A stretch of DNA of 34,812 bases from Bacilli bacterium (GTDB taxonomy: Bacteria > Bacillota_I > Bacilli_A > RF39 > UBA660), in NCBI GenBank assembly GCA_017511805.1, contig JAFWJA010000009.1:1-34812 (forward strand), in the 5' to 3' direction. The position numbers and the translations under genes were made by a program. Each line of letters opens with the position of its first letter. The first letter of the stretch is position 1. Under the pieces are notes generated by a model. The model made no database searches and was not told where the DNA came from. It saw only the letters and a program-made list of their open reading frames with translations. This document shows, in pieces, positions 23,972-31,327 of the stretch.

Positions 23972-25756
23972 ATGAATGATATAAATAATGAACAAAAATT
24001 AGAACAAACAGATTCTTTTTCAGAACTACCATTTGATTCTGTTCCTCAAAATACTAACCCTTCAGATAATATAATTATTCTAGATGATAGGATTAAAGAT
24101 ATACCACCAATGCAAAAGTCAATTGATCCTATTGTTACAGATAATAATATAATAATATTAGATGATAAGATTAAAGACATACAACCTAAGAATGTAAAAA
24201 TATCATTTAAGAAGACATCTATGATATTTCCAATAATAGCTTTTGTATTTGTATCTATTTTGGGTATGTATATCTTTATTAATAATAGTAAAGCTGATAC
24301 AACTGATTTAATTAGAATAGAAGAAAATTCTAAAGTTGGATATATAAATGATGAAGGAACAATTGTAACTAAACCAAAATATCAATATGGTTCTGAATAT
24401 TATAAAGGATTAGCGGTTGTTAAAAATGATAACAATCTTTTTGGCGTTCTAAATGGTAAAGGTGTTTTACAAGCATCATTTGGTACATATTATTCAATTG
24501 GTTTATATGGAGAAAGATATATTGCTAGTAAAATAACTAACAGTGGACTTAAAGTAGCGCTATTAGATGATACTTTAGGTGAAGTAACAAGATTCCAATA
24601 TGATAGTATTAAGCATTCTAAAGATGACATATACGTTTTTACAAAAGGCGAAACAATGGGTCTTTTGAATAAAGATGGTGATGAAATATATACATTTAAA
24701 GTAGATGAAGTTGATGATAAGAAAATAGAAGTTGAAATATCACCAACTACCAAGGATGTACCTTTAACTGAAAGATATGCTAAAGTAAAAGTAAATGGTT
24801 CTTCTACAATAGTAAATGTTTCTTCAGGTAGAGAGGCATTTGGTTTTACATTAAAAGAAATAAAAGTATTAGAAAACAACGTATTTTATATAGAGTCTGA
24901 ATCAGAGGATACTAATAGTACATATATGGTTGTTAATAGTGATCAAGTTAAATATAAAACTGATAAATATAAAAGAGTAAGAGTAGAAGATTATTTATCA
25001 AATATTGCAATTGGTGTTAATAATGATATGACTATTGATTATATTGATATTAATTCTAAGAAGGTAATAAATGATAGTGATAATAATGTTTATACATATG
25101 GTTCAGGATTAATATTAGAACAAACACATGATTTTGATACAAATCAAGATATATATAATATAAAATCAGTTAATAACAATTTAGGTTCATTTACAGATTA
25201 TAAACCAGTAACAGGTTCATTTAGTAATGAATTATTAGAAGTAGAAGTACAAGAAGGTAAATACAATTATGTAAATAAAGAAGGAAATCTTATTAATGAT
25301 ATGTTATATGATTCAGTAGATGATTTTAATAATAATGGATATGCAATAGTAGGTATTGATAATACATATAGTTTAATTAATAAGAATGGTAAAAAAGTAA
25401 TATCTATGAAGTATTCTTCTATTGAATATATAGACGAAGATTTATTTGATAATATTAAAGAAAACTATAGTGAAGAAATATTTAAGTTTAAAAATGATTT
25501 AGGGAAAGTAGGACTTATTAATAGTAAGGATAAAACTATAATAGAAGCTAAATATGATGATATTGAATTTTTATCAGATAAATATCCATTTGTACTTTGT
25601 ACTATTGAAGGAAAGAAAGTAATTATCAATTATATTACTAATAAAGAATTACCAATAGAAATGATTGCAAATGATATAAAAATAGAAAAGAATTATATAT
25701 TTACTAATAATACATATTATAATTATTCAGGTAATTTAATTTATACTATAAAATAG
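23972..25756 (+). CDS. Membrane-anchored WG-repeat protein
   Basis: 594 residues. Seen: a cytoplasmic N-terminus with two near-identical motifs, NIIILDDRIKDIPP (33-46) and NIIILDDKIKDIQP (59-72), then one membrane segment (about 83-103). A long outer region follows, made of WG-type beta-repeat units recognisable as K-V-G-Y-I-N-D-E-G-T-I-V-T-K-P-K-Y, N-L-F-G-V-L-N-G-K-G, M-G-L-L-N-K-D-G, Y-N-Y-V-N-K-E-G, Y-S-L-I-N-K-N-G-K-K-V-I and K-V-G-L-I-N-S-K-D. Each follows the 'G-(h)-(h)-(N/D)-x-x-G-x-x-(h)' pattern. Known: WG repeats (KWG Leptospira repeat) form propeller-like binding domains with no single function. The duplicated short motif could recruit an intracellular partner. Ribosome site AGGAGGGA. 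Confidence 0.8.
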   Translation: MNDINNEQKLEQTDSFSELPFDSVPQNTNPSDNIIILDDRIKDIPPMQKSIDPIVTDNNIIILDDKIKDIQPKNVKISFKKTSMIFPIIAFVFVSILGMYIFINNSKADTTDLIRIEENSKVGYINDEGTIVTKPKYQYGSEYYKGLAVVKNDNNLFGVLNGKGVLQASFGTYYSIGLYGERYIASKITNSGLKVALLDDTLGEVTRFQYDSIKHSKDDIYVFTKGETMGLLNKDGDEIYTFKVDEVDDKKIEVEISPTTKDVPLTERYAKVKVNGSSTIVNVSSGREAFGFTLKEIKVLENNVFYIESESEDTNSTYMVVNSDQVKYKTDKYKRVRVEDYLSNIAIGVNNDMTIDYIDINSKKVINDSDNNVYTYGSGLILEQTHDFDTNQDIYNIKSVNNNLGSFTDYKPVTGSFSNELLEVEVQEGKYNYVNKEGNLINDMLYDSVDDFNNNGYAIVGIDNTYSLINKNGKKVISMKYSSIEYIDEDLFDNIKENYSEEIFKFKNDLGKVGLINSKDKTIIEAKYDDIEFLSDKYPFVLCTIEGKKVIINYITNKELPIEMIANDIKIEKNYIFTNNTYYNYSGNLIYTIK

Positions 25757-25780
25757 AAAGGATTCTTTCTATTTTTTTTT
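25751..25780 (+). terminator. Intrinsic terminator after the WG-repeat gene
   Basis: AAATAGAAAG (25751-25760), loop GATT, CTTTCTATTT (25765-25774), T's to 25780. The T run also forms the A/T tract just upstream of the next promoter. Confidence 0.8.
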
Positions 25781-25789
25781 GTTAATAAT

Positions 25790-25818
25790 TTGACAAATTC
25801 ATAGTTTTTTGTTAGTAT
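25790..25818 (+). promoter_or_regulatory. Consensus promoter for the sigma4/alpha-CTD gene
   Basis: TTGACA (25790-25795), 17-base spacer, TAGTAT (25813-25818); TATAAA at 25816-25821 is an alternative -10 with a 20-base gap. This is the only exact TTGACA promoter I found in the window. An A/T-only tract resembling an UP element lies directly upstream (about 25771-25789). Confidence 0.65.
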
Positions 25819-25849
25819 AAACCCCGATAAAAAAAAGAGGGGTTTTATC
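25819..25849 (+). repeat. Inverted repeats across the transcription start (candidate operator or 5' hairpin)
   Basis: AAACCCC (25819-25825) and GGGGTTT (25839-25845) form an inverted repeat with a 13-base gap; nested and offset is GATAAAA (25826-25832) with TTTTATC (25843-25849). The two pairings are mutually exclusive. With the -10 at 25813-25818, transcription would start near 25825. The first repeat would then be mainly a DNA operator, and the second a hairpin at the extreme 5' end of the mRNA. Confidence 0.5.
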
Positions 25850-25897
25850 AATTATTTTAAGATATTAAATCTAAAAAAAATAAAGGGGGAATTTTAG

Positions 25898-27340
25898 ATG
25901 GAATACGGAAGTAAAATAGAAGAAAAAATTGAAATTATTGAGAACTTTTTAAAAAAGTATCCAACATTAATTCTTAACTCTAATAGGATAGAAAGATATC
26001 CGGAAGAATGTGAAAAATATGAAGCATTAAAAACAGCTATAGATGAAGAATATAAAATTGTAAAAAAGTATTATGATTATATTCATCATAGAAACTGGGA
26101 AGGAAAACTATCTGAAGAAAACTTTAATAAAATGAAAGAGTTTAATATTATAGGTAGTCCTTTTGGTTATTCAAAAGATGTTGAAACATTAATGAATGGA
26201 TATGAAATAGGTCCTAGATATGCTGTTTATTTAGTTAGAAGATATGGAACAACTGAAAAACTATTTAATAAATATAGAAATGGTGAAGAATTAACACCAG
26301 AAGAAAATGAGTTATTAATGTATATTATTAAACCATTTCATGATATAGATTTAGATGAACAAAAAGAACAATCTTATTCTGTATTAGTTAAGTGTATTGT
26401 TGGGGGAGTTAATCCTGATTCTATAGTTTTATATTCTAGTAAGATGATTGATGAAGAAATTGAAAAATTAAGTGATTATCAAAAAAAAGTACTAAAATGT
26501 AGATTTGGACTTGATGGAAACAATCCAATGACTTTAGAAGAAACTGGTAGAGAATTTAATGTCTCTAGAGAAAGAGTACGTCAAATAGATGCTAAGGCAG
26601 TTCGTTCTCTTCGTAGAATTGCAGATAAAGTCTTATTCATTAAATCACAAATGGATGATTTATTAGGTTTAACTAAGGAAGAACAAAAACAATATAGTGA
26701 AGCAGAAAAAGTATTATTTTTATCTAGAGATAAGGAACAAATTGAAAAAGCTAACGAAGTAATAAAGAGTTTTGTATTACAAGAAAATGGTAATTTTAAA
26801 ACTAAAGAATCTATTGAATTAGAAAGAACAAACCAATCAGGAGATGTACTTGATACAAAAATAGAAGATTTAAATTTATCTGTTAGAACTTATAATTGTT
26901 TACATAGAGGACATATAAATACTTTAGGTGATTTAGTAGCGTATGTAGATGTTAGAAAAATACGTAATTTTGGTAAAAGATCTTTAGATGAATTATTACC
27001 TATAGTTCATGAATATGGTTATAAACTAAGATTTGAATTATTAGAAGAATTAAGAAATGGAAAACAACAGGAAGTAGTTCAAGAACCAAAACAAGAAGAG
27101 GTAATAGAAGAACCTTCTAAATCAGCAAATGAAGATGATATAGATAATATAGAAAAAGCTATTGAAGAAACTGAAAAGAGAATTGAAGAAAAGAAAAATA
27201 AATCTAAATTACTTGATGAATATATAAGATTAGCAGAAATACATAATAACCTAAAAAAAGTAGAATCAGATTTAGATAAAGAAATAAAAGAAAAAGAAGA
27301 AATCTTAAGAAAAAAGGGATTTACATATGAAAAAAAATAA
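25898..27340 (+). CDS. Sigma-70 region 4 / RNA polymerase alpha-CTD fusion protein (putative transcription regulator)
   Basis: 480 residues. Seen: an N-terminal helical region (1-185) that I do not recognise. Then comes a sigma region 4 (about 188-245: LSDYQKKVLKCRFGLDG, T-L-E-E-T-G-R-E-F-N-V, recognition helix SRERVRQIDAKAVRSLRR). A linker leads to a full alpha-CTD (about 320-378: IEDLNLSVRTYNCLHRGHIN-TLGDL and IRNFGKRSLDELL), then a charged coiled-coil tail (400-480). Sigma70 residues that read the -35 box (R-E-R-x-R-Q) are kept, as are alpha-CTD UP-element residues (Arg330, Asn333, Gly359, Ser362; Lys298 is Arg361). Sigma regions 2 and 3 are absent, so it cannot melt promoters alone. Inferred: it binds -35/UP DNA or the polymerase and alters promoter choice. 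Ribosome site AAAGGGGGA. Overlaps the 53-aa gene by 14 bases. Confidence 0.8.
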   Translation: MEYGSKIEEKIEIIENFLKKYPTLILNSNRIERYPEECEKYEALKTAIDEEYKIVKKYYDYIHHRNWEGKLSEENFNKMKEFNIIGSPFGYSKDVETLMNGYEIGPRYAVYLVRRYGTTEKLFNKYRNGEELTPEENELLMYIIKPFHDIDLDEQKEQSYSVLVKCIVGGVNPDSIVLYSSKMIDEEIEKLSDYQKKVLKCRFGLDGNNPMTLEETGREFNVSRERVRQIDAKAVRSLRRIADKVLFIKSQMDDLLGLTKEEQKQYSEAEKVLFLSRDKEQIEKANEVIKSFVLQENGNFKTKESIELERTNQSGDVLDTKIEDLNLSVRTYNCLHRGHINTLGDLVAYVDVRKIRNFGKRSLDELLPIVHEYGYKLRFELLEELRNGKQQEVVQEPKQEEVIEEPSKSANEDDIDNIEKAIEETEKRIEEKKNKSKLLDEYIRLAEIHNNLKKVESDLDKEIKEKEEILRKKGFTYEKK

Positions 27341-27488
27341 AAAATATGATGAATTACTAGATAAATTATCTATAGAACAACTAGAAAAAATGATTAAACA
27401 AAAAAAGATTGATATAGAAATAACTAAGTTAAATATTATAAAAAAAGATTTAATTAATAAACAATTAGAAGAATTATTAAATAATTAA
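27327..27488 (+). CDS. Small coiled-coil protein (53 aa) overlapping the sigma4/alpha-CTD gene
   Basis: Starts at ATG 27327 behind AAAAAAGGGA and overlaps the last 14 bases of the upstream gene in another frame; ends TAA 27486-27488. Sequence begins MKKNKKYDELLDKLSIEQL and continues as Lys/Ile/Leu/Glu-rich helix to LEELLNN, with no Cys, Gly or Pro and a heptad-like spacing of hydrophobics. Not recognised. The overlap, the ribosome site and the terminator right after the stop all support a real gene translated with its neighbour. Both this peptide and the neighbour's C-terminus (KLLDEYIRLAEIHNNLKK) look like coiled coils, so they may bind each other; that is inference. Confidence 0.6.
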   Translation: MKKNKKYDELLDKLSIEQLEKMIKQKKIDIEITKLNIIKKDLINKQLEELLNN

Positions 27489-27510
27489 GACAAGTCTTTT
27501 GACTTGTTTT
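27483..27510 (+). terminator. Hairpin after the 53-aa gene
   Basis: ACAAGTC (27490-27496), loop TTTT, GACTTGT (27501-27507), extendable outward through AATTAA/TTAATT. The T tract is only three or four long, so termination may be partial and some readthrough into the 196-aa gene is likely. Confidence 0.5.
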
Positions 27511-27525
27511 AATTTAGGTGATAAT

Positions 27526-27576
27526 ATGGATAGGGTAAGGAGAGCAGAATATGGAAAAGATATTATTTTTAAATAA
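27526..27576 (+). CDS. Possible 16-aa leader peptide overlapping the start of the 196-aa gene
   Basis: ATG 27526 sits 4 bases behind AGGTGA, the ribosome site used by many genes in this window, and encodes MDRVRRAEYGKDIIFK before TAA 27574-27576. It runs out of frame across the start (27551) of the next gene. It contains three arginines in the first six codons (AGG, AGG, AGA). It could be a regulatory uORF coupling translation, or a relic start; no direct evidence of expression. Confidence 0.3.
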   Translation: MDRVRRAEYGKDIIFK

Positions 27577-28141
27577 AGAAGAATTAACTAAAGAAAAAGA
27601 AGATGCGTTATATTTATATAATTATTTATTAGAAAATGGTTTTAATCCTAATCAAGAGATATTAGAATTATCTAGTCCAGTATCTAAATCATTAGTTAGT
27701 ATAATTGGACATGGATTTTTATTATCAGATAAAGTTAAAAGTGATGATATTTTAGAATCAGGTATTAAAGGTGCATATGGATACTATAGTGAAACTGGAA
27801 TATATATTCCTAAAACTATAGTTAATGATAGTATATTCTATGATAAATATAGAGATAAGGTATTAGCATATTTTCCAGGATATCATGTTCCTGCGATAGA
27901 TGATTTTGATACTATTATCTCAGCATCAGTATCTGATGATTTATATAGAACAGCTAAATTAGAACAAGATAAATATTTTGGTTTTTGTAAAGATCAATCT
28001 AAGTTAGCTAGTAAAATGCTTAAGTATTATGAACATCTATTAGAATACATAAATCTAGTAAATTATGATAGTTATGAAATAAAGCATGATACTATTCAAG
28101 AGAAGGGTAAAGAACTATGTCTAATTAAGAAGAAAATGTAA
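27551..28141 (+). CDS. Uncharacterised soluble protein (196 aa)
   Basis: Not recognised. Starts MEKILFLNKEELTKEKEDAL; no signal or membrane segment. The central part, SIIGHGFLLSDKVKSDDIL followed by GAYGYYSETGIYIP and AYFPGYHVPAIDDFDTI, is richer in aromatic and glycine residues than the helical ends and is probably the core domain. A lone FGFCKDQSK carries the only cysteine before a C-terminal LCLIKKK. Start at 27551 has AAGGAG 7 bases upstream, but a second, out-of-frame start with a better AGGTGAT site lies 25 bases earlier. No dedicated promoter is evident, so it may depend on readthrough past the hairpin at 27483-27510. It is the last gene before the S10 operon. Confidence 0.65.
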   Translation: MEKILFLNKEELTKEKEDALYLYNYLLENGFNPNQEILELSSPVSKSLVSIIGHGFLLSDKVKSDDILESGIKGAYGYYSETGIYIPKTIVNDSIFYDKYRDKVLAYFPGYHVPAIDDFDTIISASVSDDLYRTAKLEQDKYFGFCKDQSKLASKMLKYYEHLLEYINLVNYDSYEIKHDTIQEKGKELCLIKKKM

Positions 28142-28162
28142 TTTTTACACTTTCTTTTTTTT
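28130..28162 (+). terminator. Intrinsic terminator after the 196-aa gene
   Basis: AAGAAAATGTA (28130-28140) pairs with TACACTTTCTT (28146-28156) with a single A-C mismatch, loop of five, then T's to 28162. It isolates the S10 operon. Confidence 0.6.
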
Positions 28163-28198
28163 ATGTCAAAAAAAAGTAAAAAAAATAGTAAAAAGTTG

Positions 28199-28227
28199 TT
28201 GATTTTAAAGGAAAAGAGTGTTAAAAT
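28199..28227 (+). promoter_or_regulatory. S10 operon promoter
   Basis: TTGATT (28199-28204; an overlapping TTGTTG begins at 28196), 17-base spacer, TAAAAT (28222-28227) that also has an upstream TG (TGTTAAAAT). Predicted start near 28234; both -35 and extended -10 are good, fitting a strong ribosomal promoter. Confidence 0.7.
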
Positions 28228-28233
28228 TGATTA

Positions 28234-28367
28234 TGTGTGACTGGCAAAGATGTGCAAGGTTGCTGATACACCAGGTTAAGTTGCTATTTAAAATCAACCT
28301 AAAACTGGTAAAATCAGGTTTTTGTGCGGAGCAAGTCTATACAATGATATAGGCGAAGGGAGGATTA
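28234..28367 (+). ncRNA. S10 operon leader RNA, candidate ribosomal-protein autoregulatory element
   Basis: About 134 untranslated bases precede rpsJ. Seen: AGGTTG (28258-28263) can pair with CAACCT (28295-28300), enclosing a 31-base arm; next to it a terminator-like hairpin (28301-28323). Then a GTGCGGAGCAAGTC block and a GTCTATACAATGATATAGGC hairpin (TCTATA with TATAGG-type pairing) before the ribosome site. Known: the S10 operon of E. coli is controlled by L4 through such a leader, and Bacillota S10 operons also have leaders. Inferred: L4 or another operon product regulates here. Confidence 0.5.
28301..28323 (+). terminator. Putative attenuator in the S10 leader
   Basis: AAAACTG (28301-28307), loop GTAAAAT, CAG-G-TTTT (28315-28322, one bulged G) with a short T5 run. 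The A-rich left arm directly follows CAACCT, so folding of the upstream stem could compete with it. Confidence 0.35.
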
Positions 28368-28370
28368 ATG

Positions 28371-28673
28371 ATGACAAACAAGATCCAAATTAACTTAAAA
28401 GCATATGATCATAGAACAATAGATCAAGCTGCTTCTAAGATTGTTGAAACTGTTAAAAGAACAGGTGGAGAAGTAAGTGGACCAATTCCACTACCAACAA
28501 AGATTGAAAAAATCACTATTCTAAGAGCAGTTCACAAATACAAAGATTCTCGTGAACAATTTGAAATGAGAACACACAAAAGATTAATTGTTATCAATAA
28601 CCCTAGTAAAGACACAATCGAGGCATTAACTCGTTTGGATTTACCTAGTGGTGTTGAAATAAATATTAAATAG
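28371..28673 (+). CDS. rpsJ: 30S ribosomal protein S10
   Basis: 30S head protein, also the NusE transcription-elongation partner; first gene of the operon. Seen: [12 protein letters not shown] at the start and the signature [16 protein letters not shown]. 100 residues from the second of two adjacent ATGs (28368 and 28371). I prefer 28371 because GGGAGG then lies 7 bases away, but 28368 is possible. Twelve bases separate it from rplC. Confidence 0.97.
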   Translation: MTNKIQINLKAYDHRTIDQAASKIVETVKRTGGEVSGPIPLPTKIEKITILRAVHKYKDSREQFEMRTHKRLIVINNPSKDTIEALTRLDLPSGVEINIK

Positions 28674-28685
28674 TAGGAGGAAAAT

Positions 28686-29504
28686 ATGAAAGGAATCTTA
28701 GGTCGTAAGATCGGGATGACTCAAGTTTTTGCTAAAAACGGTAAGTTAACTCCAGTTACAGTTATTGCTGTTGAACCAAACTTTGTTTCACAAATCAAGA
28801 CTGTTGAAACTGATGGATACAATGCTATCCAACTTGCAGCTTTCGATAAGAGAGAAAAACTTAGCAATAAACCTGAATTAGGTCATCTAAAAAAAGCTAA
28901 TGTAACACCTAAGCGCTTCGTTAAAGAAATCAGAAATGTTGATGTTAGTGCTTATACATTAGGACAAGAAGTGAAAGCTGACATCTTTACTGTTGGAGAA
29001 ATGGTAGACGTTTCTGGTGTAAGTAAAGGTAAAGGTTTTCAAGGTGTTATTAAACGCCATAATCAAAGTAGAGGTCCTATGGGACATGGTTCACAATACC
29101 ATAGAGGAGTAGGATCACTTGGAACAATGCTTCCAATGCATGTATTAAAAGGTAAGAAATTACCAGGACATATGGGTCATAAATTAATTACTGTTCAAAA
29201 TCTTGAAATAGTAGAAATTGATTTAGACAACAATATTATCTTAGTTAAAGGTAATGTTCCAGGTCCAAAGAAGTCATTAGTTATTATTAAATCTGCAGTT
29301 AAGCATGATGGTAAAGTTAACGCTCAAGACGAACTTGTTACATATGTTGAAAAAGTAGAAGAACCAGTAGCTGAAGAAGTAACTGAAGAAACTACTGAAA
29401 CTGCAACAGCAGAAGCAGAAGTTGCTGAACCAGAAGTTGAAGAAACTAAAGAAGAAGCAACTGAAGAAAAAGCTGAAGCATCTGAAGAATCATCACAAGA
29501 ATAA
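28686..29504 (+). CDS. rplC: 50S ribosomal protein L3 with an acidic C-terminal extension
   Basis: Early-assembly 50S protein whose loop reaches toward the peptidyl-transferase centre. Seen: [37 protein letters not shown] and [11 protein letters not shown], all family landmarks, ending the normal fold near residue 212. Beyond that comes a tail of about 55 residues built almost only of Glu, Ala, Thr and Val ([17 protein letters not shown] and similar to the end), absent from standard ~209-residue L3. The tail codons are ordinary for this genome and the frame is open, so it is not an artefact of a missed stop. Ribosome site AGGAGG. rplD follows after 55 bases. Confidence 0.95.
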   Translation: MKGILGRKIGMTQVFAKNGKLTPVTVIAVEPNFVSQIKTVETDGYNAIQLAAFDKREKLSNKPELGHLKKANVTPKRFVKEIRNVDVSAYTLGQEVKADIFTVGEMVDVSGVSKGKGFQGVIKRHNQSRGPMGHGSQYHRGVGSLGTMLPMHVLKGKKLPGHMGHKLITVQNLEIVEIDLDNNIILVKGNVPGPKKSLVIIKSAVKHDGKVNAQDELVTYVEKVEEPVAEEVTEETTETATAEAEVAEPEVEETKEEATEEKAEASEESSQE

Positions 29505-29559
29505 TCTTCAAAAATATTAATAATAATTAACAAGATTTGTGATGAAAGGAGGAAATAAT

Positions 29560-30186
29560 ATGCCTAAAGTAGCACTTTTAAATTTAAAAGGTGAAAAAGT
29601 TAAAGATATAAAACTAAATGACGAAATATTTGGAATTGAACCAAATAACCAAACAATTTATGATGCTGTTGTTAGAAAAGGAGCATCATTAAGACAAGGA
29701 ACACATGCTGTTAAAGACAGAAGTGAAGTTAGTGGAGGCGGAGCTAAGCCATGGAGACAAAAAGGTTCTGGTAGAGCTAGACAAGGTTCTATAAGAGCAC
29801 CACAATGGTATCATGGTGGAGTAGTATTTGGACCAAACACTAATAGAAATTATGAAAAGAAACAAAATAGAAAAGAAAGTAGATTAGCTTTAAAATCAGC
29901 ATTATCTTATAAAGCTAGCAACAAAGGAATTATCGTTGTTGAAAATTTTGATGTTAAAGATAACAAGACTAAAACATTTATTAAAACTTTAGAAACTCTA
30001 AAGATTGAAGGTAAAGTATTAGTAGTTGTTAAAGAATTAACTGAAAATTTAATTTTAGCTTCTCGTAATTTATCTGATATTAAGTTAATCGAATCTCATG
30101 AAATCAACACTTATGACGTATTAAACTATAAAACAATAGTTATTACTGAAGAAGCTGTTAAAATGCTTGAGGAGGTACTTAAATAA
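29560..30186 (+). CDS. rplD: 50S ribosomal protein L4
   Basis: 23S rRNA-binding protein lining the exit tunnel with L22; in enteric bacteria it represses the S10 operon. Seen: the tunnel loop GGGAKPWRQKGSGRARQGS and the family block QWYHGGVVFGP. 208 residues from ATG 29560, which has AAAGGAGG 6 bases upstream; a GTG at 29539 in frame would place that ribosome site inside the protein. The stop overlaps the next start (TAATG). Confidence 0.97.
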   Translation: MPKVALLNLKGEKVKDIKLNDEIFGIEPNNQTIYDAVVRKGASLRQGTHAVKDRSEVSGGGAKPWRQKGSGRARQGSIRAPQWYHGGVVFGPNTNRNYEKKQNRKESRLALKSALSYKASNKGIIVVENFDVKDNKTKTFIKTLETLKIEGKVLVVVKELTENLILASRNLSDIKLIESHEINTYDVLNYKTIVITEEAVKMLEEVLK

Positions 30187-30467
30187 TGATGGGAAATTAT
30201 AGAGACGTTATATTAGCCCCAGTAATTACTGAAAAGGCTTCTAACGTAGCTGCTAATGGAGATAGAATAGTATTCAAAGTTAAAAAGGATGCTAATAAAA
30301 CTCAAATTAAGCAAGCTATTGAAAAAATATATAACGTAAAAGTTGTAAAAGTAAATACATTAAACGTAAAACCTAAAAAGAAAAGAGTAGGTCGTTACAC
30401 AGGAACTACAACAGCTTATAAGAAAGCATATATTACTTTAGCTGAAGGTAGTCAATTAGAATTATAG
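30186..30467 (+). CDS. rplW: 50S ribosomal protein L23
   Basis: Protein at the tunnel exit, docking site for trigger factor and SRP. Seen: [12 protein letters not shown] near the start, [20 protein letters not shown] core and the RNA-binding loop [12 protein letters not shown]. 93 residues. The first ATG overlaps the rplD stop by one base, with GAGGAGG 10 bases upstream; translation is coupled. Confidence 0.96.
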   Translation: MMGNYRDVILAPVITEKASNVAANGDRIVFKVKKDANKTQIKQAIEKIYNVKVVKVNTLNVKPKKKRVGRYTGTTTAYKKAYITLAEGSQLEL

Positions 30468-30478
30468 GAGGTTTTAGA

Positions 30479-31306
30479 ATGGCTATTAAACATTTTCGTC
30501 CAATTACAGCTGGACAAAGAAAGAAAAGTACATTAGTAAATGAAGAGCTAACTAAAACAGCTCCAGAAAAAAGTTTACTAAAAGTAATGAAGAAAAATAG
30601 CGGACGTAATAATACAGGTAAGATAACAGTTAGACATCAAGGCGGTGGAGAAAAGAGAAAATATCGTGTTATTGATTTTAGAAGAAATAAGTTCGATATA
30701 GTAGGTACTGTTGCTAGTATTGAATACGATCCAAATAGAAGTGCAAATATTGCATTAATTAATTATTCTGATGGAGAAAAGAGATATATAATTGCTCCAA
30801 AAGGATTAACTGTTGGAATGAAAGTAGTTTCAGGAGAAACAACTGACGTTAAAGTTGGTAATGCTATGAAACTTAAAAATATTCCAGTTGGAACTACAAT
30901 CCATAATATTGAATTAACACTTGGTAAAGGTGGTCAAATTGCTAGATCAGCTGGACAAAGTGCTCAAATTCTTGGTAGAGAAGATAAATATGTTTTAATC
31001 AGATTGTCATCTGGTGAAACTAGAAAAGTACTTGGTGAATGTATGGCTACTATCGGTGAAGTTGGTAATGAAGATTATTCATTAGTAAGACTTGGTAAAG
31101 CTGGTAGAACTAGACATATGGGAATCAGACCAACTGTTAGAGGATCTGTTATGAACCCTAACGATCACCCACATGGTGGTGGTGAAGGTAGAACTCCAGT
31201 TGGACACAAGAAACCAATGACACCATGGGGTAAACCTGCACTTGGTTATAAAACTCGTAAGAACAAGAAGAGTTCAACAAAATTAATTGTTACTCGTCGT
31301 AAATAA
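30479..31306 (+). CDS. rplB: 50S ribosomal protein L2
   Basis: Highly conserved 23S rRNA-binding protein needed for subunit joining and peptidyl transfer. Seen: [32 protein letters not shown], and the signature [13 protein letters not shown] with its essential His, then the basic C-terminus TRKNKKSS. 275 residues, normal. Ribosome site AGGAGG, 6 bases from the ATG. Confidence 0.98.
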   Translation: MAIKHFRPITAGQRKKSTLVNEELTKTAPEKSLLKVMKKNSGRNNTGKITVRHQGGGEKRKYRVIDFRRNKFDIVGTVASIEYDPNRSANIALINYSDGEKRYIIAPKGLTVGMKVVSGETTDVKVGNAMKLKNIPVGTTIHNIELTLGKGGQIARSAGQSAQILGREDKYVLIRLSSGETRKVLGECMATIGEVGNEDYSLVRLGKAGRTRHMGIRPTVRGSVMNPNDHPHGGGEGRTPVGHKKPMTPWGKPALGYKTRKNKKSSTKLIVTRRK

Positions 31307-31327
31307 ATAAGGAAAGGATGAATATAA

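Noticed and set aside
25819..25846. Inverted repeat after the consensus promoter read as an intrinsic terminator
   Set aside because: The left arm overlaps the -10/start region and would hardly be transcribed; only four T's follow.
25898..27340. Ordinary sigma factor
   Set aside because: No region 2 or 3 is visible, and an alpha-CTD follows region 4; it cannot be a complete sigma.
28234..28367. Metabolite riboswitch in the S10 leader
   Set aside because: No known riboswitch core was recognised, and position before a ribosomal operon favours a protein-binding leader.
29324..29533. Minus-strand open frame rich in Ser/Ala/Val opposite the end of rplC
   Set aside because: It is the antisense shadow of the repetitive Glu/Ala L3 tail; no ribosome site or family resemblance.
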